Assembly: GCA_037178675.1 (NCBI GenBank) | Contig: JAYMGJ010000259.1 | Location: 1-64,000, forward strand | Direction of reading: 5' to 3' | DNA length: 64,000 nucleotides | Source of the DNA: Scleroderma bovista | Lineage: Eukaryota > Basidiomycota > Agaricomycetes > Boletales > Sclerodermataceae | Program-made: the position numbers and the translations under genes | Shown: one piece after another, positions 44,321 to 55,379 of the stretch | Numbering within the stretch: the stretch's first letter is position 1 | Layout of the letters: every line of letters begins with the position of its first letter | Notes under the pieces: model-generated | Told to the model about the DNA's origin: nothing | Database searches by the model: none | What the model saw: the letters and a program-made list of their open reading frames with translations, nothing else

Positions 44321-44636
44321 GGACAGTTTTCAGGTTTCGTGCAGTTCGGATGTGGTATTCATGATTGATGATGTGATGGCCGATTCGCCCTAAGCCTTAT
44401 AACATTCAGGCAATCAATGTTCTCACGGTCCACATGTCACCTGATGCATAACTACCACATTGTGCAACCGGGCATGTGTTGTTTCGCACCAGCCAATCGC
44501 CGATCAGCCTTGTTTAGTGGATCTAGCCAAGAATGGAATGTGTTGCATTGCCATTTGCAAACAGATGTCCGCAGTTGCCGCTCATCCCCCACTAAAATTT
44601 TTACTCCCCACATTGTCAAAAGTTGTCCTGTGTCCA
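44321..44636. promoter_or_regulatory. Putative bidirectional promoter of the TET/JBP gene pair
   Basis: 316 bp between two divergent start codons. No strong TATA box was identified. The assignment rests only on gene arrangement. Confidence 0.3.
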
Positions 44637-45887
44637 ATGGCCGATGCAAATGCCATGCCATCCAACTATACTTTGTCTGACATCATGGCATCATATATGC
44701 GGCGCCACTTCCTGAATGAAGCATTCCCAGACTTAAATTCCCCCACCCCAGAAACACTTCTGTCCCTGCCGGTGGATGCAACTGTAGCCATAAACCAAAT
44801 TGTATCCACCATCACACAGGCATATCATAATCGGAGTGAGCCGATTCTTTATAGTTCTATTATCCCTTCCTTGATATCCGCTGAAGTTTCGTGCGGCATT
44901 GACTTGATTAGGTTGTCTGAAAGCCTCGGACCAATGCAATCCGGCACAAATGAGCAACAGGAGATTAGGGTCCTCCATAGACATCCTTCCTCTTTGACTG
45001 GGACCCTTTCCTGGCCCACCATTATTCTGGGAGAAGGCAACACAAATCTTCCCAGAGCTCTAGCTCCCTGCATCCAAGTATGGTATCATTCCACTCTCAT
45101 TGTCCACTGTTGAGGCCTTTGTTTCTAGGAGCACATCACAGCATCCATTGATCCACTTGCACATCCACTGGAAGAGAGTATTACTAATCAGTCATGGTGT
45201 ACAACACACCAGTATTTCAAGGATGATGTGGATATTTTTGGGTGCTTGGAATTCTCTCCGGCACGGCACATGCTTGGCCATTCTGTGAGTACCTTCTTCT
45301 TTTGACGATGCACTTGTTTGATCTTCTGCTAGACCCCCAATGACATTCCAGGGGTGTCCAAGGCTTTGGCCAGTCCTACTGGCTATCAATGGAGCAAGGA
45401 TATATGTCTTCCATCGGCCATACTTGCAGGTGTTCTTTCCATTATTCATCCGTCTCTATATGATGCCGGCCACCTTGCCATGCAATGCTTGACTGACTGG
45501 GCGACCGGCCATGATCCCAGAATGCTGGTGGCACTTGAAAATTGGTCCACTGTCTTCACCAATATCTCCCTAATTGTCAATCGAAGCACCCCCCTCCACA
45601 GGGACCCACACTCTCGAGCAGATTGGTATGACATGCTAGTCAGTGTCGGTAATTATGAGGATTGTGCACTGCACATTCCCAGTCTTGGGATTCAGGTATT
45701 GTACAATCCTGGCACTGTCGTTGCATTTTCCGGCTGGCTCTTTCGGCATGGCGTCAACGAGGTTGATGGAGCGAGGTGCTGTTTGGCGTATTATATGAGA
45801 GATAATGTTCACCATTGGTTGAGGGTGCCACGGCCTCTTGATTGGGTGACGCCAGATAATGTCTGCAATGCACTGGTGAAACATTGA
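44637..45887 (+). CDS. TET/JBP-family 2OG-Fe(II) dioxygenase, apparently complete
   Basis: Three exons (44637-45077, 45129-45284, 45333-45887) join in phase 0 and give 383 residues. The C-terminal half carries the double-stranded beta-helix core: NISLIVNRSTPLHRDPHSR (Fe ligands H288 and D290), ADWYDMLVSVGNYEDCALHI, LGIQVLYNPGTVVAFSG, then WLFRHGVNEVDGARCCLAYY with distal His H338 and 2OG-binding Arg R347, and MRDNVHHWLRV. This is the pattern of the fungal TET/JBP group, whose characterised Coprinopsis member oxidises 5-methylcytosine in DNA. All four metal/cosubstrate residues are present and there is no frame break. The N-terminal ~200 residues (helical, YTLSDIMASYMRRHFL) are lineage-specific. 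Such genes are known to have expanded together with KDZ transposons; a KDZ relic lies 4-6 kb downstream. Activity and expression are not shown by sequence. Confidence 0.8.
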
Positions 45888-45939
45888 ATAATTAGCTTCC
45901 TGATATGATTGTTTGTTGTACTAAAATGTAATTCTGATG

Positions 45940-46265
45940 GTATGTAGTCCAAATTTGTTGGAAGTAGTTTGTAGTGTAGATACTATCCGAAGGTGTGTTG
46001 TGCCGATGGGATGTGGTGCCACTCGGCATGCCCAAAGTGCAGTGCATTCAAGGGACGGCAAATTCATGATTCCGGCATGATACAATGATCCGGCTTGGTC
46101 AAGTGTAAAGTGAGGCACATTCAACAGGGCGGCACATTCATCATTCCAGCACAGTCAACACTCCGGCACAACGAACAATGAGGCATAGTCAACACTCCGG
46201 CAGGATCGACATTCCAGCACTGGCCACCACGCACCCTCACTCAGACATGACCGGCAGAGCAAGAA
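45940..46265. repeat. Degenerate ~20-bp repeat array 1
   Basis: Loosely periodic phrases such as GTGTGTTGTGCCGATGGGATG, TCCGGCAYRRTCAACACTCCGGCA and ATTCCAGCAC. Two sub-families are visible: TGTGCCGATG and CAACACTCCGGCA. It follows the TET/JBP gene by about 50 bp. Confidence 0.6.
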
Positions 46266-46372
46266 AGATTTGACCACAGGTATTCCTGGGGGCGGCCAAC
46301 GTGCATCAAGATGGAACCTGTTGGAAAAGTGTATGTTCTGCACTAATCCTAGAAGTGCCCTTGAGTACCTGC

Positions 46373-46445
46373 AGCCTGGTAGCTCAGTGGTTAGAGCACC
46401 TGGGTATATGCCAGGAGGTCCTGGGTTCAAATCCCGGCTTGGTCA
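46373..46445 (+). tRNA. tRNA-like sequence with A and B boxes (pseudo-tRNA or SINE head)
   Basis: 73 nt fold as a cloverleaf. D-stem GCTC/GAGC, anticodon stem CCTGG/CCAGG, 5-nt variable loop and T-stem CTGGG/CCCGG all pair. The internal promoter boxes TAGCTCAGTGG (A) and GGTTCAAATCC (B) are intact. The acceptor stem AGCCTGG/CTTGGTC has two mismatches. The loop GTATATG would give anticodon ATA with U37, unlike a normal fungal tRNA. It is therefore more likely a pseudo-tRNA or the head of a SINE than a functional gene; no SINE tail was identified. Confidence 0.5.
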
Positions 46446-46504
46446 TATTTTCCTGTAATTGTGCACTGCCTAAGCAACAGGGGGTTTAGTTAGCCCTGAG
46501 GTCA

Positions 46505-47190
46505 CATGACCCAAATTTAACAGAACCTACTGTCGACACTGAAAATGATGAGAAGCTCACATGAGTTGCATCAGCCTTGAGGAGAAACTGTCGCCGATGA
46601 GTGGTCCATATGCACACACCTGCAGAAGGATTTGAAGTAGCTGGGGAGGAAGAGAAGTGGACACTCCAGGTCGAGCACGCTGGCCATGCTACTGAGGTAG
46701 GACTGTACTGGAATGATGACTGTGCCAGACTGGTAATGCTGCTGGAGTGTTGACTGTGCCAGACTGATGATGGTGCCGGACTGATGATGGTGCCAAAGTG
46801 TTGATTGTGCCAATGGAGTGTTGATTGTGCTGGCCTGTCGACTGCCAGGATGTGGATCCTGCCAGAGTGTTGACTGTGCCGCAAGGTTGATTGTGCTGGA
46901 GTATTGATTGTGCTGGCCTGTTGACTGCTGTGTATTCCAGCACATGCAACCATGGCATTGGCACATGAGAGAGACTTACTGCGAAACCAGGTCGAGTGTT
47001 CGACCTGGACAGCACACAGTAAATCTCTCTCCTTGCACTGTATACACTTCTCTTCTTCCCCAGCTACTTTTCTTCCTTCTGCAGGTGTGTGCATATGGAC
47101 CACTCATTCGCAACAGTTTCTCCTCAAGGCTGATGCTCCTGCGAGCTTCTCATCATTTTCAGTGCCGACAGCTGGTTCCAACTTGATGCG
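46505..47190. repeat. Foldback element: ~150-bp inverted arms around a degenerate repeat array
   Basis: Left arm (about 46505-46670, including GAGAAGCTCACATGAGTTG and GGAGAAACTGTCGCCGATGA) matches the right arm (about 47045-47185) in reverse complement. Shared phrases include GTGTGTGCATATGGACCACTCAT, TTTCTCCTCAAGGCTGATGC and TCTCATCATTTTCAGTG. Between them (46670-47000) is an array of TGTTGACTGTGCC, TGATGATGGTGCC and GTGTTGATTGTGC. The layout resembles a foldback/MITE-like insertion. No clear target duplication seen. Confidence 0.65.
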
Positions 47191-47869
47191 CATTGACCGC
47201 CCACAGGAATAGCTGTGATCACATCTCTCTTGCTCTGCTGGTTCTGTCCAAGTGAGGGCTTGCAGTGCCTCAACAGCAATGGCATCCATGGAGTGAACTT
47301 ATCACCGATTGCTGTGTATTCTGTTCTGACGGAAGATTTTGGGTTGTGCTAGGTGATATTTCGCTGCAAAGATCAAGGATGTAGTGAGATTGATTGTCAC
47401 TGAGCAATCCCTCCTCAATAGTGGCATTGCACAGTTCTACCACAAGATCTTGATTGACGTCTTCCACCTTGAAGAATTTTCCCGTGGTTGGAACTGATGT
47501 AGTTCTGAGCTTTAGAGGGGTCTGCATTGCTACGTGTCGAGCAAGCATTGAGGCCTGAGGGAAGTAAATTGTTGATGGGAGCTGGCTTGATCACCTGTCG
47601 CCACTCAACAAGTTGAACAGTTGACCTTTAAAAGTATAAGGCACATGCTAATAAGTTGGCTCAATAAAATCAGATAGCAGCAAGTATTCCAACATAGTAC
47701 ATTTTAGATAGGCCATTCAGAATCACATCAAACCATGTGTATTCCTGCACTACATAGTCTGTTCATGCTACATGATAGATGAGTGTGTAACACAGTGAGG
47801 GGGAAGCAGAAGCGCACACGAAATTCACGAACACGTCAGTATACAGGATACAGAAAAGATGCGTAGTAA
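47191..47869. other. Intergenic with a short - strand ORF
   Basis: Contains a 92-codon - strand frame at 47270-47548 (VPTTGKFFKVEDVNQDLVVEL ...) without a domain I recognise, then AT-rich sequence up to the Plavaka stop. Possibly an isolated exon of a decayed gene. Confidence 0.35.
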
Positions 47870-49865
47870 TCAATTCAGTGACAACGCGTAGTAAAATTCT
47901 TTATTCCAATACCTGTTTAGCCAGAACTCGCGTGATAAGTCATAACAAGTGTGACGCGCCAGACGGGATTTGCCTCTTTCCCAAAGCGCGGAATGACATG
48001 GGCTGGCGAACGAATGTAATGTAATGGAATAATATCACCGACTCACATACTGTTATTCGTGATAACACGCTTCAGAATGTGCATGCCAGCAGCACTGTTG
48101 GTCGTATTGGACAGCGGAGGAGTGGTGACACGAAAACGTTGAACATAAGCGAAAAATCAGGCAGACTTGTGCAACGGTGTGCCCTGGAAAGTAGTCAAAA
48201 AATGCTAGTATTGTCTCTAGAAAACATACCTCTGAGACCATTTGAAGGCCAGTTGCTTTGCTCCGTGTGACTAACGATGGCAAAGTCAAATCGCCCGCCA
48301 GGGTGTCGAGCTGAAGGAGGAGACGCGAGGAGGCTTTGCAGTGGCTCAAATGATCGCCGATCATGATAACTTGGCTGCTGTACCCGAACTTTAGACCAAA
48401 TTTGCATCCTCTCAGTAGTGAGATTGGCTTCTGCGGAACGATCAAGGTGGTATAGATAATCTGTAATGGCTAGCCTTAGGTTGGGGAGACCAAATTTCTC
48501 AGAAGCTTCATCAATCGAGACGCATAATGACAGCTTAAGGGCCAGGCGAAATGCAGTTGTTGAAGAGGCGAAGATTCTGGGAGGGCGTACAGAAGTGGGA
48601 ATAGTGCTGCTAGTGATGCCCTCAGCGATCTCAAAATAGTTCACAGATGTGCGAGCTGGGGAATAATAATATGTGGCGTGAAGGACTTCAGAGTCTGGTT
48701 CATGGTTGTCTTCCTGGTCTTCATCCTCCTCCGCTCCATGTTGTTCGGTAGATGCAATTTGTGTGGCGAGGTTGAAGCGAAAACATTTGTCGCTGCGGTC
48801 GAGATGCCGCACGATCTGTGCGTAGTAGTCTTGATTGTTTCCAGATCGTGCAGGCTGCTTGATCTCAGTGACATGTGCATGTTCCGTGACATCAGCTGTC
48901 CATTGCATGACAGCTCCAGAAGCGCGAATAGATGGTACGACGTGTTGGAGTAACTCGAGCTTTGGTATTTCCCAGTGGTCAAGGGGGCCGTTGGAGCCCT
49001 GTCTTCCACCAGCAGAAATAATGGCCGGTTTGTTCTCATGGAATACACGCAGTGATGCTTCGATTCTGCCCAAAATGTTGTCATCAAAGTGGGGCATCTG
49101 TGCGAGATAACGAAAATCAAGAAGGGCTCTGATTGCTGCCAGGAACTTCGGGGGGACAGCACCTGCAATGACCCCAATGATATACTTTTGCACAGCGCGG
49201 TGATCCCGACCTGTCACCTGCTTAAGCTTCGATACCCCTTCTTCAAACGAGCGATATCCAACTGCCACTTGAACCAAAGCAAACCTATAGTCAATCTCGT
49301 CGGGTCCAACAACTACAAGGCACCATTGTAAATCATGATCCCAGAATAGGCAATGGAAGTGATGCAGAACCTCCGGATTAAGAAAGATTGAGGGGTCGCA
49401 AAGTGCCCAGTTCCTGTAGAACGGCCTGTGGACACCATTAAGGTAGTAGTGCTTGGCAACTTTGAGAAATGCTTCCCAGTCGTCCGGATCAGCTGCAGCG
49501 CAAGCCTGTTCTATGTCACCAAGAATTTTCGTGGCTGTTCGGAGAGGATGGAGCTGTGAATCGCCGAATTCCTTGTGTGTTGTGGTAGATATTGGGGAGG
49601 CCTTGGGGCTAACGCATGCTAATAGAGATTGTTCTGGTGTATCGGCGATATATGCGACGGGGGGAGTGAAGCAGTGACGCAAGCCACCGACGGGGTCACT
49701 CATCATAATCCCGACACTAGCAGCAATCTTGAGAGGATTCAGCACAAAATCGAGACATTCATGGATGAGGCGGTCGGATAAGAGGCTGCGAATACGTGTT
49801 TTCGGATGGAGGAAGGACGTGACGGGTAAGAGGGCGAGGAGTAAGTACAAGTAAAAATAAAACAT
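47870..49865 (-). pseudogene. Plavaka-type transposase, N-terminally truncated
   Basis: Long exon from about 49850: ALLPVTSFLHPKTRIRSLL, FDLNPLK-like region, GIMMSDPVGGLRHCFTPPVA, NGVHRPFYRNWALCDPSIFL, PEVLHHFHCLFWDHDLQWCL, DEIDYRFALVQVAVGYRSFE, VSKLKQVTGRDHRAVQKYII, FRYLAQMPHFDD, PKLELLQHVVPSIRASGAVM and VTEHAHVTEIKQPARSGNN. These are core blocks of Plavaka transposases, including the D-H-D and E-H-x-x-E-I-K segments. After a GTATGT intron (about 48182-48228) the tail, with frame slips, has MHILKRV, IPRFGKEA and SREFWLNRYWNKEFYYALSL, TGA at 47870-47872, the family's normal C-terminus. The first few hundred residues are absent: at about 49865 the sequence switches to KDZ transposase. Confidence 0.75.
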
Positions 49866-51132
49866 TACTTACTCCAAGAGGTCTACATCTTCACTGGATG
49901 GAATGTTTACTCCTGGTTGTGGGCATGCCAGACAGAACAGCACCAATTCCCCCCTCTTGGGATCAGGAGACCCTGGATGAAAACCTTGCCATTTCAACAG
50001 CTTTAACAGCCTCCACATCCTCAACACCATGAGTAGCTCTCTGTATCTGTTCTTGGATCAGTGTTGGTGGTGTGCATCAGGTCCTTAATATCATGCTTTG
50101 AACTCACTGGTACAAGGCCAGGAAATGCATTGGATGTGACTTGCCGAAGCTTGCTGTAATAATTCATGCCAGAGGTGCCGCACTCCACATTATCCATAAT
50201 GAAGTCATCCAATACTTGGAAGGTGAATACAGTCCTAGGTTCCTTTGTAGTTGCCGGGAAGAGTCCTGCTTTGACCAACTGCAGATGTGAAGCTCCTGCA
50301 TCTGGACAGTTACAATACCTCACATCGCAAAAATGTACCCCAGATGTATGCACTACAGTCAGGCAAGACCTGTCCATTCCTCCAGAAAGATGATGGGGTC
50401 TTGGTTGGTCCTGAATATCCTCCCATTCATCCTCAACATCACCAGCAATGTCCTCACCATCCATCCCACCATTCGGACACGGATCCCCACCATGGCCGAG
50501 GTGTACCACCAACCCAGCCTTCTAAATGAGTTGTTGCTGTATGCCAAGTAGAATTCGTGACTCACCAGTCGTAACGATGATTCCTCAAAGAATGTACTGT
50601 TCCATTGGTCCACCCGGTGGAAGGGCCGCAACTTGTGTTCCTTTCTGCAACAGGAACTGCAGAGCAAGGGCTGGTGGAGCATTTGGCACATCTGTACGTG
50701 CCATCTCCTTGACACAACATGCAGACCCTTGGGTGCCTCCATGTCCAGAAGGACCTGGAGGTACCTCTGCTTGTATGGCAACCATGCCAATAAGTAACTG
50801 TCCTATTATGCCTTCAGGAGGACATGGCAAGTGCAGGATCGGAATAAATCACACACCTGATTCTTTGACACACCTGTTCTCTTTCGGGGTGGAAGATCAT
50901 CCATGGAAAGGTATGGCTGGCCATCATCTGGAAACAGTTGGGATTGTTCTAATCCTATAGATGCTGACTGGGTTGGAGTGTCATTCAAAGGAGCTTTTCC
51001 ATGACAGGCCTTCTTTCGGGGAGTTGCCTTCACCATCTTATCAATAGATCCCCTCCTTGATTTGAATGCCTGCCATGTTACATGAACCACTGGAGTAGAG
51101 CTACCAGCAGGTTGTATCTTGGACTTTGCCAT
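49866..51132 (-). pseudogene. KDZ transposase, N-terminal part with CxC2 cysteine cluster
   Basis: ATG at 51132 (MAKSKIQPAGSSTPVVHV). The next exon has the cysteine cluster, in two frames: CQGDGTYRCAKC, then CSSCCRKEHKLRPFHRVDQW. A frameshift lies between them at about 50680. After an intron at about 50525-50570: GLVVHLGHGGDPCPNGGMD, VVHTSGVHFCDVRYCNCPDA, HLQLVKAGLFPATTKEPRT and VFTFQVLDDF. A further intron leads to YRELLMVLRMWRLLK and GELVLFCLACPQPGVNIP. This is the CxC2 zinc-binding region and the start of KDZ (Kyakuja-Dileera-Zisupton) transposases. The catalytic domain is missing because the sequence is replaced by Plavaka at about 49865. Known link: basidiomycete TET/JBP genes are commonly associated with KDZ elements. 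Confidence 0.75.
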
Positions 51133-51553
51133 GAGTGGTATCTGATGAGGAAATCCCTGCACAAAGTCTTTCCACATTGTATCTCACTGAAGCCTCATTG
51201 AAACAGCACGGACAGTGATCGGAAAGGGATCTTTGGATCTGCCGATTTGGATCTAGCTTTTGTAATATGGACTTGAAGATCAGGCACCAGTGCAAAAATC
51301 CCATATATGGTGGCCGCTACTGCATTAGATCCAAAGTTAAAGTTTGGAAATAGCTTGTTAGCTGCTGAACAACATAGCCGGCCCCAGAAGTAGCTAGCTC
51401 ACCAATGGATTTTCCAAAAGAGGTCAGCATGGAGGAATTGAACACTAATTGACATGGGAGAAACAATAGCTCAGGAATCCTTCAACAAAGTGTCCGGGAC
51501 TTTTCTAGCACAGCACCATTCAAAAAAGTATCTAAGTCTACTCAACATACAGC
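51133..51553. other. Divergent intergenic spacer
   Basis: About 420 bp between the KDZ start (-) and the next gene (+). No repeat or regulatory motif recognised. Confidence 0.4.
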
Positions 51554-53946
51554 ATGGCCCGCAGTCGTTCATCCAGCAGATCTATGGAGAATCCTGATAC
51601 AGAAGATGAGCAAGACCATTCTTCTGACTCATCGGGCACAGAGGCACCACAAAATGTGGTAAAAACCAAACTCCGGGATGATGAGGTTGAGGTCCTTGAG
51701 GAAGCCTTGGAAGACTGGAAGGCAGCGGACAGCAACCAAAGGAAAGGTATGAAGAATGCCATGAAGGCAAAAATCAAAAATCTCCCTGCCAATAGCACAC
51801 TCAAAGGACATGAATGGGAGAAGAAAAAAAAAGTGTGCCCCATTTCCATAACTTCACATGGACTACTGATGCGTCAGTGATATCAGGCAATTAAAAATTG
51901 GTTGTATAACCACAGCCGAGCCCGTGCCCGAAAGGCCCTAGTAAAGTATGGACATAGGTGGACTGCCAGATCAGTCGTAATGAAGTCGAAGAAAAAGAAA
52001 TCAAAGCCAAATTCGAACAGGCTGGAATTGCCCAAGGAAGCACGGGCATGATTAAAGGCTACCAAAAGGCGGTAGGATGCATCAAGGGGAAGCTCACCCA
52101 GGAGGAAAGGGATGCTGCAGCAAAGCAGGCTGATGAATGGAATGAGGAGCAGCCGCCGGCAGAGGTCCAGGCTGAGTAAGTTTGACATGTTATCTCGACT
52201 ATTATTCATCTGCAAACAGAATGGCCGAGACAAAAGGCTGACAATATGTCAAACAGTTTGCGCAGGAAATGTGGCGGCAGTGTGGGATGAGGGTGGTTGT
52301 GATGGCGGCATGGAAGGGCCGGAATGGTCAGCCCATAATGGGAATGTATGTCACTTCTCACTTGTGGTATTTGTATACTCACATTCACAGGCATGACTTT
52401 AATTCAGCATTGGGACAAGGGAAGACCTTTGCCGATTGGGATGACATCAAGCACCACTGGGATGCCTATGCACAGCAGGCCATAGGAGGGGAAGAACATG
52501 GTGATAGCGATGATGATGCCGGACCAACGATCTGCCGGAAGAAAGGGCAGAAGAGGCCGCAAACTGTTTTACCAACAATGGAAGATGGCACACCAATGAT
52601 TCCGATCATCCTTGATATGCAAGCATTGGAGAGAAAGGATATTATGAGGGCCTTTGTGACATGGCATTATTGTAAGTTCTTCCTTGTAAATAGACAGAGA
52701 ATTGACCCCTTGCCACAGGCAAGGCATGCAGCAAGCCAAGTGCCAGTGTTCCTTGGGCTGCCATACATGCAAAGACCGGTATCTACATTTCATCTGTGTA
52801 CCTGCCACGGCATTGGGAATTCAAAGAGCCGACCTGGCTCACAAATCAGGAAGTTACCAAGGTACTGGAATTCTGGCGTGATAGGCAAGTGACAGATCCG
52901 GAAGATGTACTGACATTTCACAAATGGAGAGATATGGATGGTGGATTACAAGATCCAGTATCAGATTGTGAGGACTCAGTGGCCAGAATGATAAGTGCAG
53001 CAAAGCCGCCCCTGGAAGGTTAGCTCTGAATACTTTTATCAACTTGTTTTGACTGGTTCAAAGAACATGCGGCACAGGATGTGGAACTCACAGGCAGTCG
53101 GAAGAGGTGGCACACAATTGGTATGGATCTTTCAACCATGTTATGCAACCATTGACATGCATAAAAGAAGAGGCCCCAGAGGAGAGGGAGTCCAGTGCAA
53201 CAAACAAAAACCAATGCCGATCAAACCAGGATGATGGTATGCCCCATCCATATTCCAAGCATTTGATCCTCCTACATATGGAACATCCCTGTCAGCAAGC
53301 CATACAACACCTATTGAACAGCCTGGTCAGTTCCTTTGAATATTTTTGTTGTCAGAATATGAAGTTTATATATAGAGGATGACTCAGATGGACATAATGC
53401 TAAGGAAAACGGTGCGTGGGGCTTGGTTTTGTTATGCTGGTGGGAACACCTTGACAATGAGCATCAGTGGCACTGATGGCATGGAAGCCAGCCGAACCTA
53501 AACAGCAAGGTGGGTATCAGTCTCAATTACTTGGAAATGGCATGTATTCTCATATAAGAAAAAGCACATATGGATCCTGGCAACGTCATGGCTAATGGAC
53601 CGATGAAGCCAAAGCCCCGGATTAAAAAGAACACAGCTGATGCGCCAGTGGGATGTAAGTCTGCCTATTTCAATATCCATTTGAGCAATTCCGACAAATG
53701 ATAGTTGGTGAATTAACTATGCATTCCATTGGCAACACAAATGGGATGGAGGGTGGTCAATCAGGGGATGATGATGCCACACACTCTGGAGGCAAGGGGA
53801 AGTGGGCTGCTAGCACATGCCAGATTGCCAGGGCTCAAAATGTCAATGCTGTTGCCGGGCCAAGTCAACCAGAACGGCAAAGAAGGTGGCCAAAGCGGCC
53901 CGATGCCGATGTCCCTACGCCCAGCCCAAAGAGACACCGCAAATAA
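51554..53946 (+). pseudogene. Homeodomain-like (WLYN) protein of an unnamed agaricomycete family, frame-broken
   Basis: Exon 1: MARSRSSSRSMENPDTEDE ... LRDDEVEVLEEALEDWKAAD ... KGHEWEKKKK, then a GTGTGC intron into AIKNWLYNHSRARARKALVK and YGHRWTARSVV. The W-[LF]-x-N-x-x-R-A-R pattern after three helices resembles the DNA-recognition helix of homeodomains; this is inference. Then come EIKAKFEQAGIAQGSTGMIK, KLTQEERDAAAKQADEWNEE, FAQEMWRQCGMRVVVMAAWK, HDFNSALGQGKTFADWDDIK, IPIILDMQALERKDIMRAF and a proline/serine end PSPKRHRK (stop at 53944-53946). Frame slips occur near 51990 and at the exon beginning about 52221. It occurs between KDZ and other cluster genes, and I recall the family as frequent in agaricomycete genomes, but no function is known. 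Confidence 0.45.
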
Positions 53947-54028
53947 TATATGTGTAGAATAATGTTATTGTCAAATTTTCAATTTGTTGTCCTGAAAGAT
54001 TTTATTGCGGCACTACTGTAACAAAACT

Positions 54029-55216
54029 ACAGCTTGGAGGGATCTAATACTACCACATCCTCAGGGTGATCGGCCTCAATTATGTCACCATTCTCGCCAA
54101 GTCGGGCTGACCTAGCCAACATATCCTGCACATTTCCGATCTCCACAGCCTGGCGGTGTCGAGCAACGTATTTGCGTAATGAGTGTAGGCCGCGATGATA
54201 GGGTGGTCAAGGCCGGGATCGAGTGGGAGTAGGTCAGGCAAGTGCCTAGGAGGGACAGATGTAGCAACTTGCCTTGCAGAGGCCACTAGATGACAACTGA
54301 TCAACTGATACTATGGATGAAGCCCAAGAGAGACTTACATGAAAGTGCATCACTCATGAATGGATCCAAATGCTCATGCAATGCGTTAATCCTGTCCACC
54401 ATTTCAAAATAATCCACTGGATGATTGTTAAATACACATAATTCCCACAGTAATACTGACTTACCATCCTCTGCATGCACGTGTTCCCGGAATCGTGCAT
54501 GCGATCCAGATGCAGCCTCAGGAGATGATTCTGCCTCCATTGGGGAGGTGGGAATCCGCTGGCTTGATGCCAGGCTAGATAGCGATGCTGGGCTGGATGG
54601 CAATGCCAGGCTGGATGGCAATGCCGGGCTGGATGGTGATGTGGGGATGGAGGATGCCAGCATCGATGGGGATGATGTCCCAATACATGGCCCGTGCACT
54701 GCAGAGGGCAGGATCCATGCAGCCATCGTGGGGGATGGCGACGGTGGCATCCATGCTTGCGGTTGGGTGCCTTGGGATGATGGCCGAACCGATGGGGTAG
54801 CTGGCATTGCTGCCAGGGGTGGCATTGATGCCTGTGACCGAATGGTGAGGGTAGATGGCACATTGGATGAACTGGCAGCGATTGGAGGCGACGGTGGCAT
54901 CCAAGCCTGGGATCTAGTCATGGGGGTTGCTGCATGCATCTCGTGTGCTGAGGGGCCAGGGAGGTTGATCAGAGCTGATTGCGAGGGGGCTGGTAACTGA
55001 TTGTTTGCCGCTGTTGCTTGTCTGTTGCTGTCCACAGACATTGCATTGTTGTTCCTCACAGACACATTTGCGCTGGTTTCACCTGTGCGCATCCCGTGGC
55101 GTGGGGGAGAGGGTGGCATCCAGTCCATGCTTGATGGCAGGTGTTCGTCGACAATGGATGGAGGCAGGTGCCACACTGGCAGTGCAGGAATGGCTGATAA
55201 CGATGTCATGCAGATC
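54029..55216 (-). CDS. Ser/Pro-rich hypothetical protein of the TET/KDZ block
   Basis: Starts around 55216 (MTSLSAIPALPVWHLPPS). The first exon contains WMPPSPP-type repeats (DWMPPSPPRHG, AWMPPSPPIAA, AWMPPSPSPTM) and a low-complexity tract of SSPALPSSLALPSS. Exon 2 (after GTAAGT) has VFNNHPVDYFEMVDRINALHEH. A last exon gives RKYVARHRQAVEIGNVQDML and GENGDIIEADHPEDVVVL, ending PSKL-stop at about 54029. No domain recognised. The conserved, non-repetitive C-terminal part suggests a real gene. Confidence 0.45.
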
Positions 55217-55379
55217 ATCTCAGAGGAGAGAAATTACTCACTCAATTTCCGCGGACTTGCACTATCAAATCTGACAGACTTAGGTGGCATGGCAGTAGCA
55301 AAGATGCAAGTTGACAAGATGGAATTGACGTGGAATGGAAATCACAATTGAATGATTATATAATAATGGTTTCCATATA

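Noticed and set aside
46376..46445. Functional tRNA-Tyr gene
   Set aside because: Acceptor-stem mismatches, anticodon ATA rather than GTA, U at position 37 and no intron expected of fungal tRNA-Tyr.
54425..55000. 191-codon + strand ORF (Asp/Gly-rich)
   Set aside because: Antisense shadow of the Ser/Pro-rich gene on the - strand, which has intron structure and a conserved C-terminus.
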